Assembly: GCA_000435715.1 (NCBI GenBank)
Contig: FR882598.1
Span: forward strand, 94,813 to 114,733
Length of the DNA: 19,921 bases
From: Firmicutes bacterium CAG:145
Lineage (GTDB): Bacteria > Bacillota > Clostridia > Peptostreptococcales > Anaerovoracaceae
Reading direction: 5' to 3'
Positions within the stretch are counted from its first letter, which is position 1. Every line of letters starts with the position of its first letter. The position numbers were made by a program, and so were the translations under genes. The notes beneath the pieces were generated by a model. That model was given only the letters and a program-made list of their open reading frames with translations, did no database searches and was not told where the DNA came from. This document shows positions 6,710-14,387 of the stretch, in pieces.

Positions 6710-7452
6710 TATTATTTTTCAGCGGGACAGGAAACAGTCGCCATGTGGCCATGAATCTGGCTCTAATGATCGGCGAGGCAGACGCAGCAGATATGGGAGA
6801 CATGATAAAGAGAGGGGAGCGCAGAAATTTTAAGTCGGACAGCCCCTACATCTTTGTAGTTCCCACATATGGGTGGCGGATGCCGAGGAGAGTGGATGAT
6901 TTTATCAGAGAATGTGAGTTTGAAGGATGTAAAAAGGCATATTTTATTTTGACCTGCGGCGACTCTATCGGAAACGCCGGAAAGTATGCCCAAAAGCTTT
7001 GCTGTGAGAAGGGGCTGGAGTTTCAAGGCTGTGGGGCGATTAAGATGCCGGAAAATTATATAGCCATGTTCAGCGTTCCCGACGAGGAGACGTCACAGAG
7101 GATAATAGCCTCTGCGGATCATGCTCTGAAAGCTCTGGCTAACAGGATATCCGGTAGAGATAAAATAGAAGAGTCATATTCGGCGGCCGGCGCACTGGAG
7201 AGCCTGATCATAAATCCTCTGTTCTATAAATTTGCGGTGAGAGCAAAGGGATTCAGAGTCACCGACGAGTGCATAGGATGCGGCTCCTGCCAAGATGTGT
7301 GCCCGCTGAACAATATAAGGATGGAAGACGGAACTCCTAAATGGTCGGATAACTGCACTCATTGCATGGCGTGCATATGCAGATGCCCTAAAGAAGCTAT
7401 AGAATATAAAAATATATCGGTAGGAAAACGCAGATATTATCTGGACGAATAA
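6706..7452 (+). CDS. EFR1 family flavodoxin/ferredoxin fusion protein
   Basis: The start is placed at 6706, where ATGA overlaps the transporter stop and GGGGAG lies 9 bases upstream. An open frame extends back to 6655 but only through the upstream gene. The 248-residue product has a flavodoxin-like FMN phosphate loop SGTGNS (residues 6-11) and a VVPTYGWRMPR segment. The C-terminus carries two 4Fe-4S motifs: CIGCGSCQDVCP, and CTHCMACICRCP, which has one odd extra cysteine. This order (flavodoxin then 2x[4Fe-4S]) defines EFR1 proteins of anaerobes. They are predicted to carry electrons between flavin and iron-sulfur carriers; the partner is unknown. It ends directly on a terminator stem. Confidence 0.93.
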   Translation: MILFFSGTGNSRHVAMNLALMIGEADAADMGDMIKRGERRNFKSDSPYIFVVPTYGWRMPRRVDDFIRECEFEGCKKAYFILTCGDSIGNAGKYAQKLCCEKGLEFQGCGAIKMPENYIAMFSVPDEETSQRIIASADHALKALANRISGRDKIEESYSAAGALESLIINPLFYKFAVRAKGFRVTDECIGCGSCQDVCPLNNIRMEDGTPKWSDNCTHCMACICRCPKEAIEYKNISVGKRRYYLDE

Positions 7453-7480
7453 CGAGGACGGCGACTGCCGTCCTCGTTTT
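7451..7480 (+). terminator. Perfect 12-bp terminator between convergent genes
   Basis: AACGAGGACGGC (7451-7462) and GCCGTCCTCGTT (7467-7478) pair perfectly around the four-base loop GACT and run into TTTT. The EFR1 stop codon overlaps the first two stem bases, and the minus-strand carboxypeptidase stop begins one base after the stem. The T-run favours plus-strand termination. The hairpin could also stop or protect the convergent transcript. Confidence 0.88.
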
Positions 7481-8324
7481 ATGCTTTTCCCAGATACTCC
7501 TCAAGAGTAATTCCCCTTGAAGTAATTTCAGAAGCTGCCTCTATACCCACATACCTGAGATGCCAGGGTTCATAGTCGTATCCCGTTATGTTGGTCTTAC
7601 CACTCGGGTATCGGATGATGAATCCATATTCGCTGCAATGGTTGTTGATCCACAGCCCTTCCGGATAGTCTATGAAGTTCTGGCTGAGTCCATAACCCAT
7701 AGACTTAGACGTTATATCTACAGCCCACCCAGTATGATGCTCGCTTCTTCCCGGATACGCTGAACGAGTATTGGTGAAAGCTTCTCCGTTTTGGGCCAGA
7801 GAACTGTTATACAGACTTGTCTGAAGGGCATATGAGCGATAAGTAGAGCAGATCATGAAATTAAGACCTTCGCTCTGAGCTGCTGATAGCATCTTAAGAT
7901 ATGCTTCATAAGCTTCTCTTTTGAAATATAGTCCCTGATTTGTCGAAAGTGAACCGTCTACGGCGACCATATCGGTCGGATAGTAATCTTTTGAAACAGT
8001 GTAGAGTTTATTTACAAGAACCAATCTGTTTCCGTCATCTGAAGTCAGCGTCGCTATGACGTCGGGAATTCCTGTCATATCTACGCTGTTTGCGCCCTGC
8101 GCACCTGCCGCACTGGCCAAATTATCTCCTCCTTCGGATGGATTTGGGGAAGAGAGCCGAGAGTCCTTGTAATCAGCAGCCGTCTTAAGAGCGTCTCTGA
8201 ACATGGAAGAGACAGCCCCCGGCGAAGAGTCTTGGCCGGAGAGACCGGATCGCTGACATCCCCAAAGGCTAAGGACGATTACTATGGCTGATATTAAAAT
8301 TATAAAGCTTTTGAATTTTCTCAT
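7479..8324 (-). CDS. M15B D,D-carboxypeptidase, VanY-like lipoprotein
   Basis: A 281-residue exported peptidase. A lipoprotein signal peptide (residues 1-22) ends in the lipobox LSLWGC, so Cys23 would be lipidated and the protein anchored outside the membrane. A Ser/Gly/Asn-rich linker of about 60 residues follows. The catalytic domain shows the STYRSY-xx-Q segment (160-168), the zinc motif SEHHTGWAVD (His196 and Asp203) and EPWHLRYVG (Glu252 base, His255 zinc ligand), which is the complete M15B set. Family members remove the terminal D-Ala of peptidoglycan stem peptides. No vancomycin-resistance genes (vanS/R/H/A/X) are nearby, so a general wall-trimming role is more likely. The start follows an AGGAGAAGGA site. 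Confidence 0.94.
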   Translation of the reverse strand: MRKFKSFIILISAIVIVLSLWGCQRSGLSGQDSSPGAVSSMFRDALKTAADYKDSRLSSPNPSEGGDNLASAAGAQGANSVDMTGIPDVIATLTSDDGNRLVLVNKLYTVSKDYYPTDMVAVDGSLSTNQGLYFKREAYEAYLKMLSAAQSEGLNFMICSTYRSYALQTSLYNSSLAQNGEAFTNTRSAYPGRSEHHTGWAVDITSKSMGYGLSQNFIDYPEGLWINNHCSEYGFIIRYPSGKTNITGYDYEPWHLRYVGIEAASEITSRGITLEEYLGKA

Positions 8325-8354
8325 CTTTCAAGTCCTTCTCCTGATTATATGTAT

Positions 8355-8383
8355 ATTATAAATTATTAAAAAATGAATGTCAA
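8355..8383 (-). promoter_or_regulatory. Consensus-perfect sigma-A promoter of the carboxypeptidase
   Basis: On the minus strand TTGACA (8378-8383) and TATAAT (8355-8360) are separated by exactly 17 bases, so every position matches consensus. The predicted start near 8348 gives a leader of about 24 bases containing the ribosome site. Confidence 0.85.
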
Positions 8384-8399
8384 AAATTATAAGCGGCAC

Positions 8400-8428
8400 T
8401 GGATAAATTTACGCCTTGATGATATAAT
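8400..8428 (+). promoter_or_regulatory. Sigma-A promoter of glnS
   Basis: TGGATA (8400-8405), a 17-base spacer and a perfect TATAAT (8423-8428) precede glnS. The leader would be about 24 bases, too short for a T-box, and no T-box sequence is present. The -35 boxes of this promoter and the divergent one are 16 bases apart. Confidence 0.65.
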
Positions 8429-8458
8429 TCATAATATACATTACTTGGAGGAAATAAA

Positions 8459-10087
8459 ATGGCAGACAATTTTATTCATGAGATCATCGAGCGAGATCTT
8501 GAAAATCATAGATACGGAGACAAAGTTTGTACACGTTTCCCTCCGGAACCCAACGGATATCTTCACATAGGACACGCCAAGTCCATATGTTTAAACTTTA
8601 CGACTGCCGCTAAATACGGCGGAAAGTGCAATCTAAGATATGACGATACCAATCCGGTCAAAGAAGATATGGAATATGTAGATTCCATAGAAGAAGATGT
8701 AAAGTGGCTGGGATTTCAGTGGGACGAGAGACTGTGGGCTTCTGATTATTTCGATAAGATGTACGAGGCTGCCGTAATGCTGATACAGAAAGGGAAAGCC
8801 TTCGTCTGCGATCTTGGCGGCGATGAAATAAGAGAATACAGGGGCACTCTTAAAGAACCGGGAAAAGAAAGCCCTTACAGAAACAGAAGCATAGAGGAAA
8901 ATCTCAGTCTCTTTGAAGAAATGAAGGCGGGCAAATATGCCGACGGTGAGAAAGTACTGAGAGCTAAGATAGATATGGCCTCGCCTAACATAAACATGAG
9001 AGACCCTATAATATACAGGATCGCTCACGCTTCGCATCACAATACGGGAGACAAATGGTGCATATACCCTATGTACGATTTTGCTCATCCTATAGAAGAT
9101 GCCATAGAGGGCATAACTCATTCCATATGTACTCTGGAATTCGAGGACCACAGACCGTTGTACGACTGGGTACTTAGGGAAGTGGGTTGGTGGCAGGCTC
9201 CGCCTCAGCAGATAGAATTTGCAAGGCTCAATCTCACCAATACAGTCATGTCCAAGAGGTATCTCAAGGCGATGGTAGAGGACGGCACCGTAGAGGGATG
9301 GGACGATCCGAGGATGCCGACCATAGCCGGCATACGCCGCAGAGGATATACTCCTGAAGCGGTGAGAACTTTCTGCGAAACTATAGGGGTGGCTAAATCT
9401 AACAGCACAGTGGATATATCTCTCCTGGAGCATTGTGTCAGAGAAGATCTCAAAGAAAAGACCGAGAGCCGCAATGTAATTTTTGACCCGGTAAAAGTGA
9501 TAATAACCAATTATCCCGAAGGCCAAAAGGAGATTTGCCAGATAGAAAACAACGTTCAGAACCCGGATATGGGCGCCAGAGAAGTTTCTTTTTCAAGGGA
9601 ACTGTGGATAGACGGAGCAGATTTTATGGAAGAGCCTCCTAAAAAGTATTTCCGCCTTTTCCCGGGTAATGAAGTAAGGCTGAAAGGCGCTTACTTTATA
9701 ACCTGTACCGGCGTAATAAAGAACGATGACGGCAGTATAAAAGAGATCTACTGCACTTATGATCCAAAGACCAGAAGCGGCAGCGGTTTTGAGGAGCGTA
9801 AGGTCAAAGGCACCATACATTTTGTAGATGCGTCTGATTCAGTTCCCGTGACCGTCAGGCAGTACGGATACCTGATGGTAGAAGACGAAAACGGAGAGAT
9901 GGTAAAAAATCCCGATACAGTGAAAATCTCTACGGCTTACGCCGAGAGTTCGCTGAAGAATGTTTCGCCGGGAGAGAGATTCCAGTTTTTCAGACACGGC
10001 TATTTTGTGGCCGACTCCAAGCTTCACACGAAAGAAGCGCCGGTGTTCAACGAGATAGTAGGGCTTAAAAGTTCATGGAAGAAATAA
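8459..10087 (+). CDS. glnS: Glutaminyl-tRNA synthetase
   Basis: A 542-residue class I synthetase of full length that charges tRNA-Gln directly with glutamine. The HIGH motif lies in PPEPNGYLHIGHA (residues 28-40) and the KMSKR equivalent is VMSKR (263-267). GlnRS-specific signatures YDDTNPVKEDMEY and CTLEFEDHRPLYDW separate it from GluRS. The C-terminal two beta-barrels for anticodon recognition occupy roughly 335-542. The start has TTGGAGG 7 bases upstream. Many Firmicutes lack GlnRS and make Gln-tRNA through GatCAB, so its presence here is informative about lineage. It is followed after 12 bases by the TIGR00266 gene and probably shares its transcript. Confidence 0.97.
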   Translation: MADNFIHEIIERDLENHRYGDKVCTRFPPEPNGYLHIGHAKSICLNFTTAAKYGGKCNLRYDDTNPVKEDMEYVDSIEEDVKWLGFQWDERLWASDYFDKMYEAAVMLIQKGKAFVCDLGGDEIREYRGTLKEPGKESPYRNRSIEENLSLFEEMKAGKYADGEKVLRAKIDMASPNINMRDPIIYRIAHASHHNTGDKWCIYPMYDFAHPIEDAIEGITHSICTLEFEDHRPLYDWVLREVGWWQAPPQQIEFARLNLTNTVMSKRYLKAMVEDGTVEGWDDPRMPTIAGIRRRGYTPEAVRTFCETIGVAKSNSTVDISLLEHCVREDLKEKTESRNVIFDPVKVIITNYPEGQKEICQIENNVQNPDMGAREVSFSRELWIDGADFMEEPPKKYFRLFPGNEVRLKGAYFITCTGVIKNDDGSIKEIYCTYDPKTRSGSGFEERKVKGTIHFVDASDSVPVTVRQYGYLMVEDENGEMVKNPDTVKISTAYAESSLKNVSPGERFQFFRHGYFVADSKLHTKEAPVFNEIVGLKSSWKK

Positions 10088-10099
10088 CAGGAGATTGAT

Positions 10100-10780
10100 A
10101 TGCAATATAAAATAGAAGGCACGCCGCTGCCGGTAGTCATCTGCCAGCTGGACAGAGGCGAGTGTATGATGACGGAAAAAGGAAGCATGAGCTGGATGAC
10201 TCCCAACATGAGGATGGAGACCACCAGCAACGGCGGAATAGGAAAGGCTCTGGGAAGAATGTTAGCGGGAGAATCTATCTTCCAGAACAGATATACGGCC
10301 GAGGGAGGCGAGGGCATGATAGCTTTCGCTTCCAGCTTTCCGGGAACTATACTTCCGGTGGAGATCACTCCGGACAGACCTGTCATAGTGCAGAAGAGCG
10401 CGTTTTTGGCCGGCGTGGAGAGCGTTGACATCTCGCTGTTTCTGCAGAAGAAACTGGGAGCCGGCTTCTTCGGCGGAGAAGGCTTTATAATGCAGAAACT
10501 TTCGGGAAAGGGTATAGTCTTTGTGGAGATAGACGGCTCCACCGTCGAATATGATCTGGCGCCGGGACAGCAGATGATAGTCGATACAGGCTATCTGGCC
10601 ATGATGGACGCCACCTGCTCCATGGACATAACAGCCGTAAAAGGAGCGAAAAATATGTTCTTCGGCGGAGAAGGAGCGTTCAATACTGTCATAACGGGTC
10701 CGGGCAAAATAGTGCTTCAGACTATGCCTGTGAACAGCGTAGCAGGGGCGCTGATACCGTTCATGCCTTCCGGCAATTAA
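10100..10780 (+). CDS. TIGR00266 / AIM24 family protein
   Basis: A 226-residue protein of the AIM24-like beta-sheet family. It begins MQYKIEGTPLPVVICQL and contains the characteristic AGESIFQNRYTAEGGEG (about residues 54-70), KSAFLAG (about 97-103) and the repeated FFGGEGF/FFGGEGAF stretches (about 126 and 189). The family forms trimeric beta-prisms. Its molecular role in bacteria is not established, although the mitochondrial relative AIM24 supports inner-membrane organisation. There is no signal peptide or membrane segment. A good AGGAG site sits 8 bases before the ATG. It is read with glnS and followed by a terminator. Confidence 0.9.
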   Translation: MQYKIEGTPLPVVICQLDRGECMMTEKGSMSWMTPNMRMETTSNGGIGKALGRMLAGESIFQNRYTAEGGEGMIAFASSFPGTILPVEITPDRPVIVQKSAFLAGVESVDISLFLQKKLGAGFFGGEGFIMQKLSGKGIVFVEIDGSTVEYDLAPGQQMIVDTGYLAMMDATCSMDITAVKGAKNMFFGGEGAFNTVITGPGKIVLQTMPVNSVAGALIPFMPSGN

Positions 10781-10804
10781 CATAACATCTTGCAAGATTA
10801 CGAG

Positions 10805-10852
10805 AGCATCTTTCGCATTTCAGTTCTGACGATTGCCGGAGATGCTTTTTTT
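10805..10852 (+). terminator. Probable intrinsic terminator of the glnS operon
   Basis: AGCATCT (10805-10811) pairs with AGATGCT (10840-10846), and a run of eight T follows from 10846. The loop is long (28 bases), so the structure is weaker than the other terminators here, but the T-run is the best in the window. Confidence 0.65.
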
Positions 10853-10881
10853 TAGAAGAAAATATCTGAAAGGGGATAGAT

Positions 10882-11601
10882 TTGATCGAAGATTATGCGA
10901 GGACTATCATCATCTGCGCCGCGGCTATAGCCTCAGGCATAATTATGGGGTGCGGCGCAGTGTATATATTCAACAAGATTCCGGGGAAATGGCTCTGCGA
11001 CTACGGAAAAGAGCCGGATGAGGAACTTCTTCACCCGACGCGCCAGAGGATAAACAGCGTTCCGTGGAAATACTGGTTTTCTTGTTTTTTTGTCATGGCC
11101 GGAATTTATCTGGGATTGAAAGATCCCGTCTATGGGATAATCGCTCTGATGACTTGTTGGCTCTTATGCGAGATGGCCATAGCCGATATAAAATACAGGA
11201 TCGTTCCGGATCAGTTTATCATCTTGATGATGGTGGCGGCAGTAGGATTCGTCCCTCATCATAACGGAGGCGTCTTCCAGGGAATCTGGGGAGGACTGAT
11301 AGGCTTTGGAGTCATGCTGATCATAGGTATTTTAGGCAGGCTGATATATAAAAAGGAATCTCTGGGAGGCGGAGACATAAAGCTGTTCGGGGCGCTGGGA
11401 CTGTGTCTTGGAACAGAAGGAATACTGACGGTCTTCGTCATTTCCACTTTTGTGAGCGCATTTCATCTGGGGTTTCTGATGATAAGAAAGCGTATAAAGC
11501 CCAGAGAGCAGAGACCTCTGGTGCCTTATATCGCCATATCTTCGGCGATTTATCTGGTCATTTTACATCAAATGAGTTATAATATTATGGTATACATCTG
11601 A
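10882..11601 (+). CDS. Prepilin peptidase (A24 family)
   Basis: A 239-residue polytopic membrane aspartic protease starting at TTG, with AGGGG 6 bases upstream. The first in-frame ATG would remove most of the first membrane helix. The two A24 catalytic aspartates are visible: Asp102 in ADIKYRIVPDQF, and Asp165 in GGGDIKLFGALG, the latter in a G-x-GD-x-K context. The N-terminus has one hydrophobic helix (about 8-29) and a short polar loop but no CxxC zinc domain. N-methyltransferase activity, as in full PilD, is therefore doubtful. The family cleaves type IV pilin or pseudopilin leaders. No pilin or secretion ATPase gene is in the window, so this enzyme is an orphan serving loci elsewhere. Confidence 0.88.
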   Translation: MIEDYARTIIICAAAIASGIIMGCGAVYIFNKIPGKWLCDYGKEPDEELLHPTRQRINSVPWKYWFSCFFVMAGIYLGLKDPVYGIIALMTCWLLCEMAIADIKYRIVPDQFIILMMVAAVGFVPHHNGGVFQGIWGGLIGFGVMLIIGILGRLIYKKESLGGGDIKLFGALGLCLGTEGILTVFVISTFVSAFHLGFLMIRKRIKPREQRPLVPYIAISSAIYLVILHQMSYNIMVYI

Positions 11602-11616
11602 GAAAGGACAAAATAG

Positions 11617-11913
11617 ATGATAACAAGCAAACAGAGAAGCTTTTTAAAATCCATGGCTCACAGCATCGACCCTGTAGTATATATAGGCAAAGCCGGAGTC
11701 ACGGACAATGTGATAAAAGAGATAGATACTTGTCTTGAGATTAGAGAACTGGTGAAAGTTAAACTTCAGGAAGGATGCGACCTTAAGCCAAAAGACGTTG
11801 CCAATGAAGTAGCGCAGAGCCTTAAGGCCGAGTTCGTACAGGCTATAGGCCGCAAGTTCACTCTGTACAGAGAGTCTAAAGAAAACAAGCAGATAATTCT
11901 TCCCAAAGCCTGA
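11617..11913 (+). CDS. yhbY: YhbY family ribosome-assembly RNA-binding protein
   Basis: A 98-residue single CRM-domain protein of normal length. It begins ITSKQRSFLKSMAHSIDPVV and carries the IGKAGVTD loop (GxxG, residues 23-30) that contacts RNA. EIRELVKVKL (42-51) and FVQAIGRKFTLYR (69-81) follow. Family members bind pre-50S ribosomes and aid late large-subunit assembly. It starts 15 bases after the prepilin peptidase stop, with a GAAAGGA ribosome site, so it is part of the same run of genes leading to truA. Confidence 0.95.
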   Translation: MITSKQRSFLKSMAHSIDPVVYIGKAGVTDNVIKEIDTCLEIRELVKVKLQEGCDLKPKDVANEVAQSLKAEFVQAIGRKFTLYRESKENKQIILPKA

Positions 11914-11961
11914 TCCGGCGGATTCAGAGTGAGACGGAAAAATCCCCTGTGGAGTAAAGAT

Positions 11962-12744
11962 ATGATCCGAGAGAGAAATATTTTGCTTACAATAGAATAC
12001 GACGGCAGCGGTTTTTTCGGCTGGCAGAAGCAGCCTTCTGTCAGAACGGTACAGGGAGAACTGGAACGAGTACTTTCCGCAGTATGCGGATCGGAAGTGA
12101 AGCTTAACGGGACAAGCCGTACGGACGCAGGAGTACATGCCCTGGGGCAGAGAGCCTCATTTAAGGGAAAGTACGGTATACCTGCCGACAGGCTGATGCT
12201 GGCTTCAAACAATATTCTGTCAGGAGCAAGAAATGGATCCGGGGCAGGAGAAATAAGGATAATATCGGCAAAAGATATGCCCCTTGACTTTCATGCCAGA
12301 TTCGATTCTAAGGGAAAAAAGTACAGATATGTGATATCAAACAGCCAAGAGACAGATATTTTCAGGCGGAGATATTGCTATCAGATAAATAGGCCGCTGG
12401 ATATACAGGCCATGGCGGAGGCGGCGTCATATGTTATAGGCACACATGATTTTGCTTGTTTTCAGTCCGCAGGCGGCCAAGAGAGAGAGACTACCGTCAG
12501 GACTGTGTATGATCTTCAGATTAAAAAAAATAATGACGATATCCTGATAGAGATATCGGGGGACGGCTTTCTCTACAATATGGTCAGGATCATAACAGGA
12601 ACTCTCGTGGAGATAGGGCTGGGCAAGAGAAAAGCTTCCCAGATGAAAGATATAATAGATTCTGCAAGCAGAAAATCGGCCGGTCACAGAGCGCCGGCAG
12701 AAGGTTTGTATTTAGTTGAAGTTTATTACGAACAGGAGATTTAA
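11962..12744 (+). CDS. truA: tRNA pseudouridine(38-40) synthase TruA
   Basis: The start at 11962 gives a 260-residue product beginning MIRERNILLTIEYDG, which matches the family N-terminus. A good GTGGAG site sits 7-8 bases upstream. An in-frame GTG at 11929 would add eleven residues without family support. The catalytic aspartate is in GTSRTDAGVHALGQ (about residue 56). Also visible are FHARFDSKGKKYRY and the C-terminal GDGFLYNMVRIITGTL motif. The enzyme isomerises U38-U40 of the tRNA anticodon stem-loop. It lies 2 bases before the dCMP deaminase gene, which indicates co-transcription. Confidence 0.95.
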   Translation: MIRERNILLTIEYDGSGFFGWQKQPSVRTVQGELERVLSAVCGSEVKLNGTSRTDAGVHALGQRASFKGKYGIPADRLMLASNNILSGARNGSGAGEIRIISAKDMPLDFHARFDSKGKKYRYVISNSQETDIFRRRYCYQINRPLDIQAMAEAASYVIGTHDFACFQSAGGQERETTVRTVYDLQIKKNNDDILIEISGDGFLYNMVRIITGTLVEIGLGKRKASQMKDIIDSASRKSAGHRAPAEGLYLVEVYYEQEI

Positions 12745-12746
12745 AA

Positions 12747-13190
12747 ATGAAGAGACCTTCTTGGGATGAATATTTTATGGAGATGGCCGAATTGACGGCT
12801 AAGAGATCGACCTGTATGAGAAGACACGTAGGCGCCGTGATAGTAAAGGATCGCCACGCCATAGCCACCGGGTATAACGGAGCTCCCAGCGGCATAATGC
12901 ACTGCGAGGAGAGAGGCGGCTGCATACGTCAGCAGCTCAATGTGCCTTCCGGACAGCGGCACGAACTGTGCATGGCTCTTCACGCCGAGCAGAATGCCAT
13001 AATTCAGGCGGCGGTGATGGGAAACAGCGTCGAAGGAGGGACCATCTACATAACTCATCAGCCTTGCGCCATCTGCGCTAAGATGATCTTGAACGCAGGC
13101 ATAAAGAGGATAGTCATAAAGGAGGGATATCCCGATGAACTGGCGGCCTCTATACTCGATGAAGCAGGACTGAAAGTAGAAAAGTTATAG
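12747..13190 (+). CDS. Deoxycytidylate (dCMP) deaminase
   Basis: A 147-residue zinc-dependent cytidine/deoxycytidylate deaminase. The zinc site is LHAEQNAI (His79, with catalytic Glu81) plus PCAIC (Cys107 and Cys110). The extra Cys/His-rich insert MHCEERGGCIRQ (51-62) is typical of dCMP deaminases related to ComEB, rather than cytidine deaminases. The enzyme converts dCMP to dUMP, feeding thymidylate synthesis. AGGAG lies 8 bases upstream of the ATG, overlapping the end of truA. A riboflavin-type or tRNA deaminase is excluded by length and by the MRRHVGAVIV pattern. Confidence 0.93.
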   Translation: MKRPSWDEYFMEMAELTAKRSTCMRRHVGAVIVKDRHAIATGYNGAPSGIMHCEERGGCIRQQLNVPSGQRHELCMALHAEQNAIIQAAVMGNSVEGGTIYITHQPCAICAKMILNAGIKRIVIKEGYPDELAASILDEAGLKVEKL

Positions 13191-13216
13191 CAGAAACATA
13201 AAGGAGCCGCAGTATT

Positions 13217-14293
13217 ATGTACAGTACATTGTGGATCACCTTTTTAATGGCTCTGGCGATTTCGCTGGCAGTAACGCCGCTGGCCATTAAACTGGCGCCC
13301 AGAATCGGTGCAGTGGATATACCAAAAGACAACAGAAGAATGCATACAAAGGCCATGCCCAGATTCGGAGGCCTTGCAATATTTGCCGGAAGCGCCATAT
13401 CGATGCTGGTATTTTTGAGGTTTGACCCTAAGATACTTATAATCACCGCCGGCGGAACCATGATATATATGCTTGGTGTGATAGACGACCTGAGAAACTT
13501 ATCTCCTAAGATAAAGTTTGCGGGACAGCTTTTGGTGGCAATAATGATGTATATGTGCGATATTCGCATAACTTTTATCACCAACTATTTCGGTCCGGGA
13601 AACAGCGACCTGGGAACGGTGCTGTGCTTTATCATAACTATTTTGTGGATAGTGGGCATAACCAACACGGTGAACCTCATAGACGGGCTGGATGGGCTGG
13701 CCGCAGGGACGGCAGCCATAGTCTCTCTGTGTATCGCTTACGCGGCATACATTCACGGGACATATCTGGCGGCGGGAGCTATGCTGGCTCTTGCGGGAGG
13801 GGCTTTAGGATTCCTGCCGTATAATTTTTATCCGGCTAAGATCTTTATGGGTGACGGCGGCTCACTCTATCTGGGATTCATGCTCTCGACCCTTTCTGTT
13901 CTGGGCACGGTAAAGAGCGCGACTTTTGTCTCGATGATAATACCGGTTTTGGTTTTAGGTGTTCCTATATTCGATACTGCTTTTGCGATCTTAAGAAGAT
14001 TTGTGAACAAAAAACCTATCATGGGAGCAGACCGGGGACACCTTCATCACAGGCTGATGAACCTGGGATACGGACAGCGGCGCGCTACTTTGATGTTATA
14101 CGGTATAACGGCCATAATGGGCATAGCGGCCGTACTCTACAGCAGAGGGCTGTACATGGAAACTCTGGGACTGTCGGCCATAACTATGATGTATCTGTAT
14201 ATATTCCTGACGGATTCCCAGCACAAAGTTCCTCAGATAAAAGAGGACGAAAGAGATGATAAGGATAAAAGCGGAGGTTCTCCTCATATGTAG
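13217..14293 (+). CDS. tagO: Undecaprenyl-phosphate GlcNAc-1-phosphate transferase (TagO/WecA/MraY family)
   Basis: A 358-residue polytopic membrane enzyme of about ten helices. Family motifs in order are PKDNRRMHTKAMPRFGG (36-52), the Asp-Asp pair VIDDLRNLSPK (Asp90/Asp91), NLIDGLDGLAAG (153-164), FMGDGGSLYLGF and DRGHLHHRLMNLG. The HLHH motif places it with WecA/TagO rather than MraY. The family transfers a sugar-1-phosphate, usually GlcNAc, from UDP to undecaprenyl phosphate, the first step of teichoic acid or surface polysaccharide synthesis. The C-terminal tail is short and charged. AAGGAG is 11 bases upstream. No other wall-polymer genes follow; the next element is a regulatory leader. 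Confidence 0.93.
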   Translation: MYSTLWITFLMALAISLAVTPLAIKLAPRIGAVDIPKDNRRMHTKAMPRFGGLAIFAGSAISMLVFLRFDPKILIITAGGTMIYMLGVIDDLRNLSPKIKFAGQLLVAIMMYMCDIRITFITNYFGPGNSDLGTVLCFIITILWIVGITNTVNLIDGLDGLAAGTAAIVSLCIAYAAYIHGTYLAAGAMLALAGGALGFLPYNFYPAKIFMGDGGSLYLGFMLSTLSVLGTVKSATFVSMIIPVLVLGVPIFDTAFAILRRFVNKKPIMGADRGHLHHRLMNLGYGQRRATLMLYGITAIMGIAAVLYSRGLYMETLGLSAITMMYLYIFLTDSQHKVPQIKEDERDDKDKSGGSPHM

Positions 14294-14369
14294 GAAACCT
14301 CAGCACTTGAAAACAAATAATGGAATGGTACTGACTCCCGAAGGTTTTCTGAGGGGAAAGGCTTGTAAT

Positions 14370-14387
14370 ATGACACACAGCAGATAA
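14370..14387 (+). CDS. Possible five-codon leader peptide (MTHSR)
   Basis: ATG-ACA-CAC-AGC-AGA-TAA is preceded by AGGGGAAAGG, with AAAGG 8 bases before the ATG, a plausible ribosome site. The stop codon falls on the first bases of the terminator stem (TAAGTGCCG from 14385). A ribosome finishing this peptide would therefore block terminator folding. A match this short can occur by chance, so treat it as a hypothesis. Confidence 0.22.
   Translation: MTHSR

Noticed and set aside
7479..8324. Vancomycin-resistance VanY
   Set aside because: The M15B domain is shared, but no van regulatory or ligase genes are near, so a general peptidoglycan carboxypeptidase is the safer call.
8633..9526. Long open frame antisense to glnS (297 codons)
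   Set aside because: It lies wholly opposite a well-supported synthetase gene, lacks a ribosome site and shows no recognisable domain. It is a shadow of the coding bias.
14320..14334. Four-codon frame ATG GAA TGG TAC TGA (MEWY) in the leader
   Set aside because: Trp and Tyr codons hint at attenuation, but no ribosome site precedes the ATG and the length is within chance.
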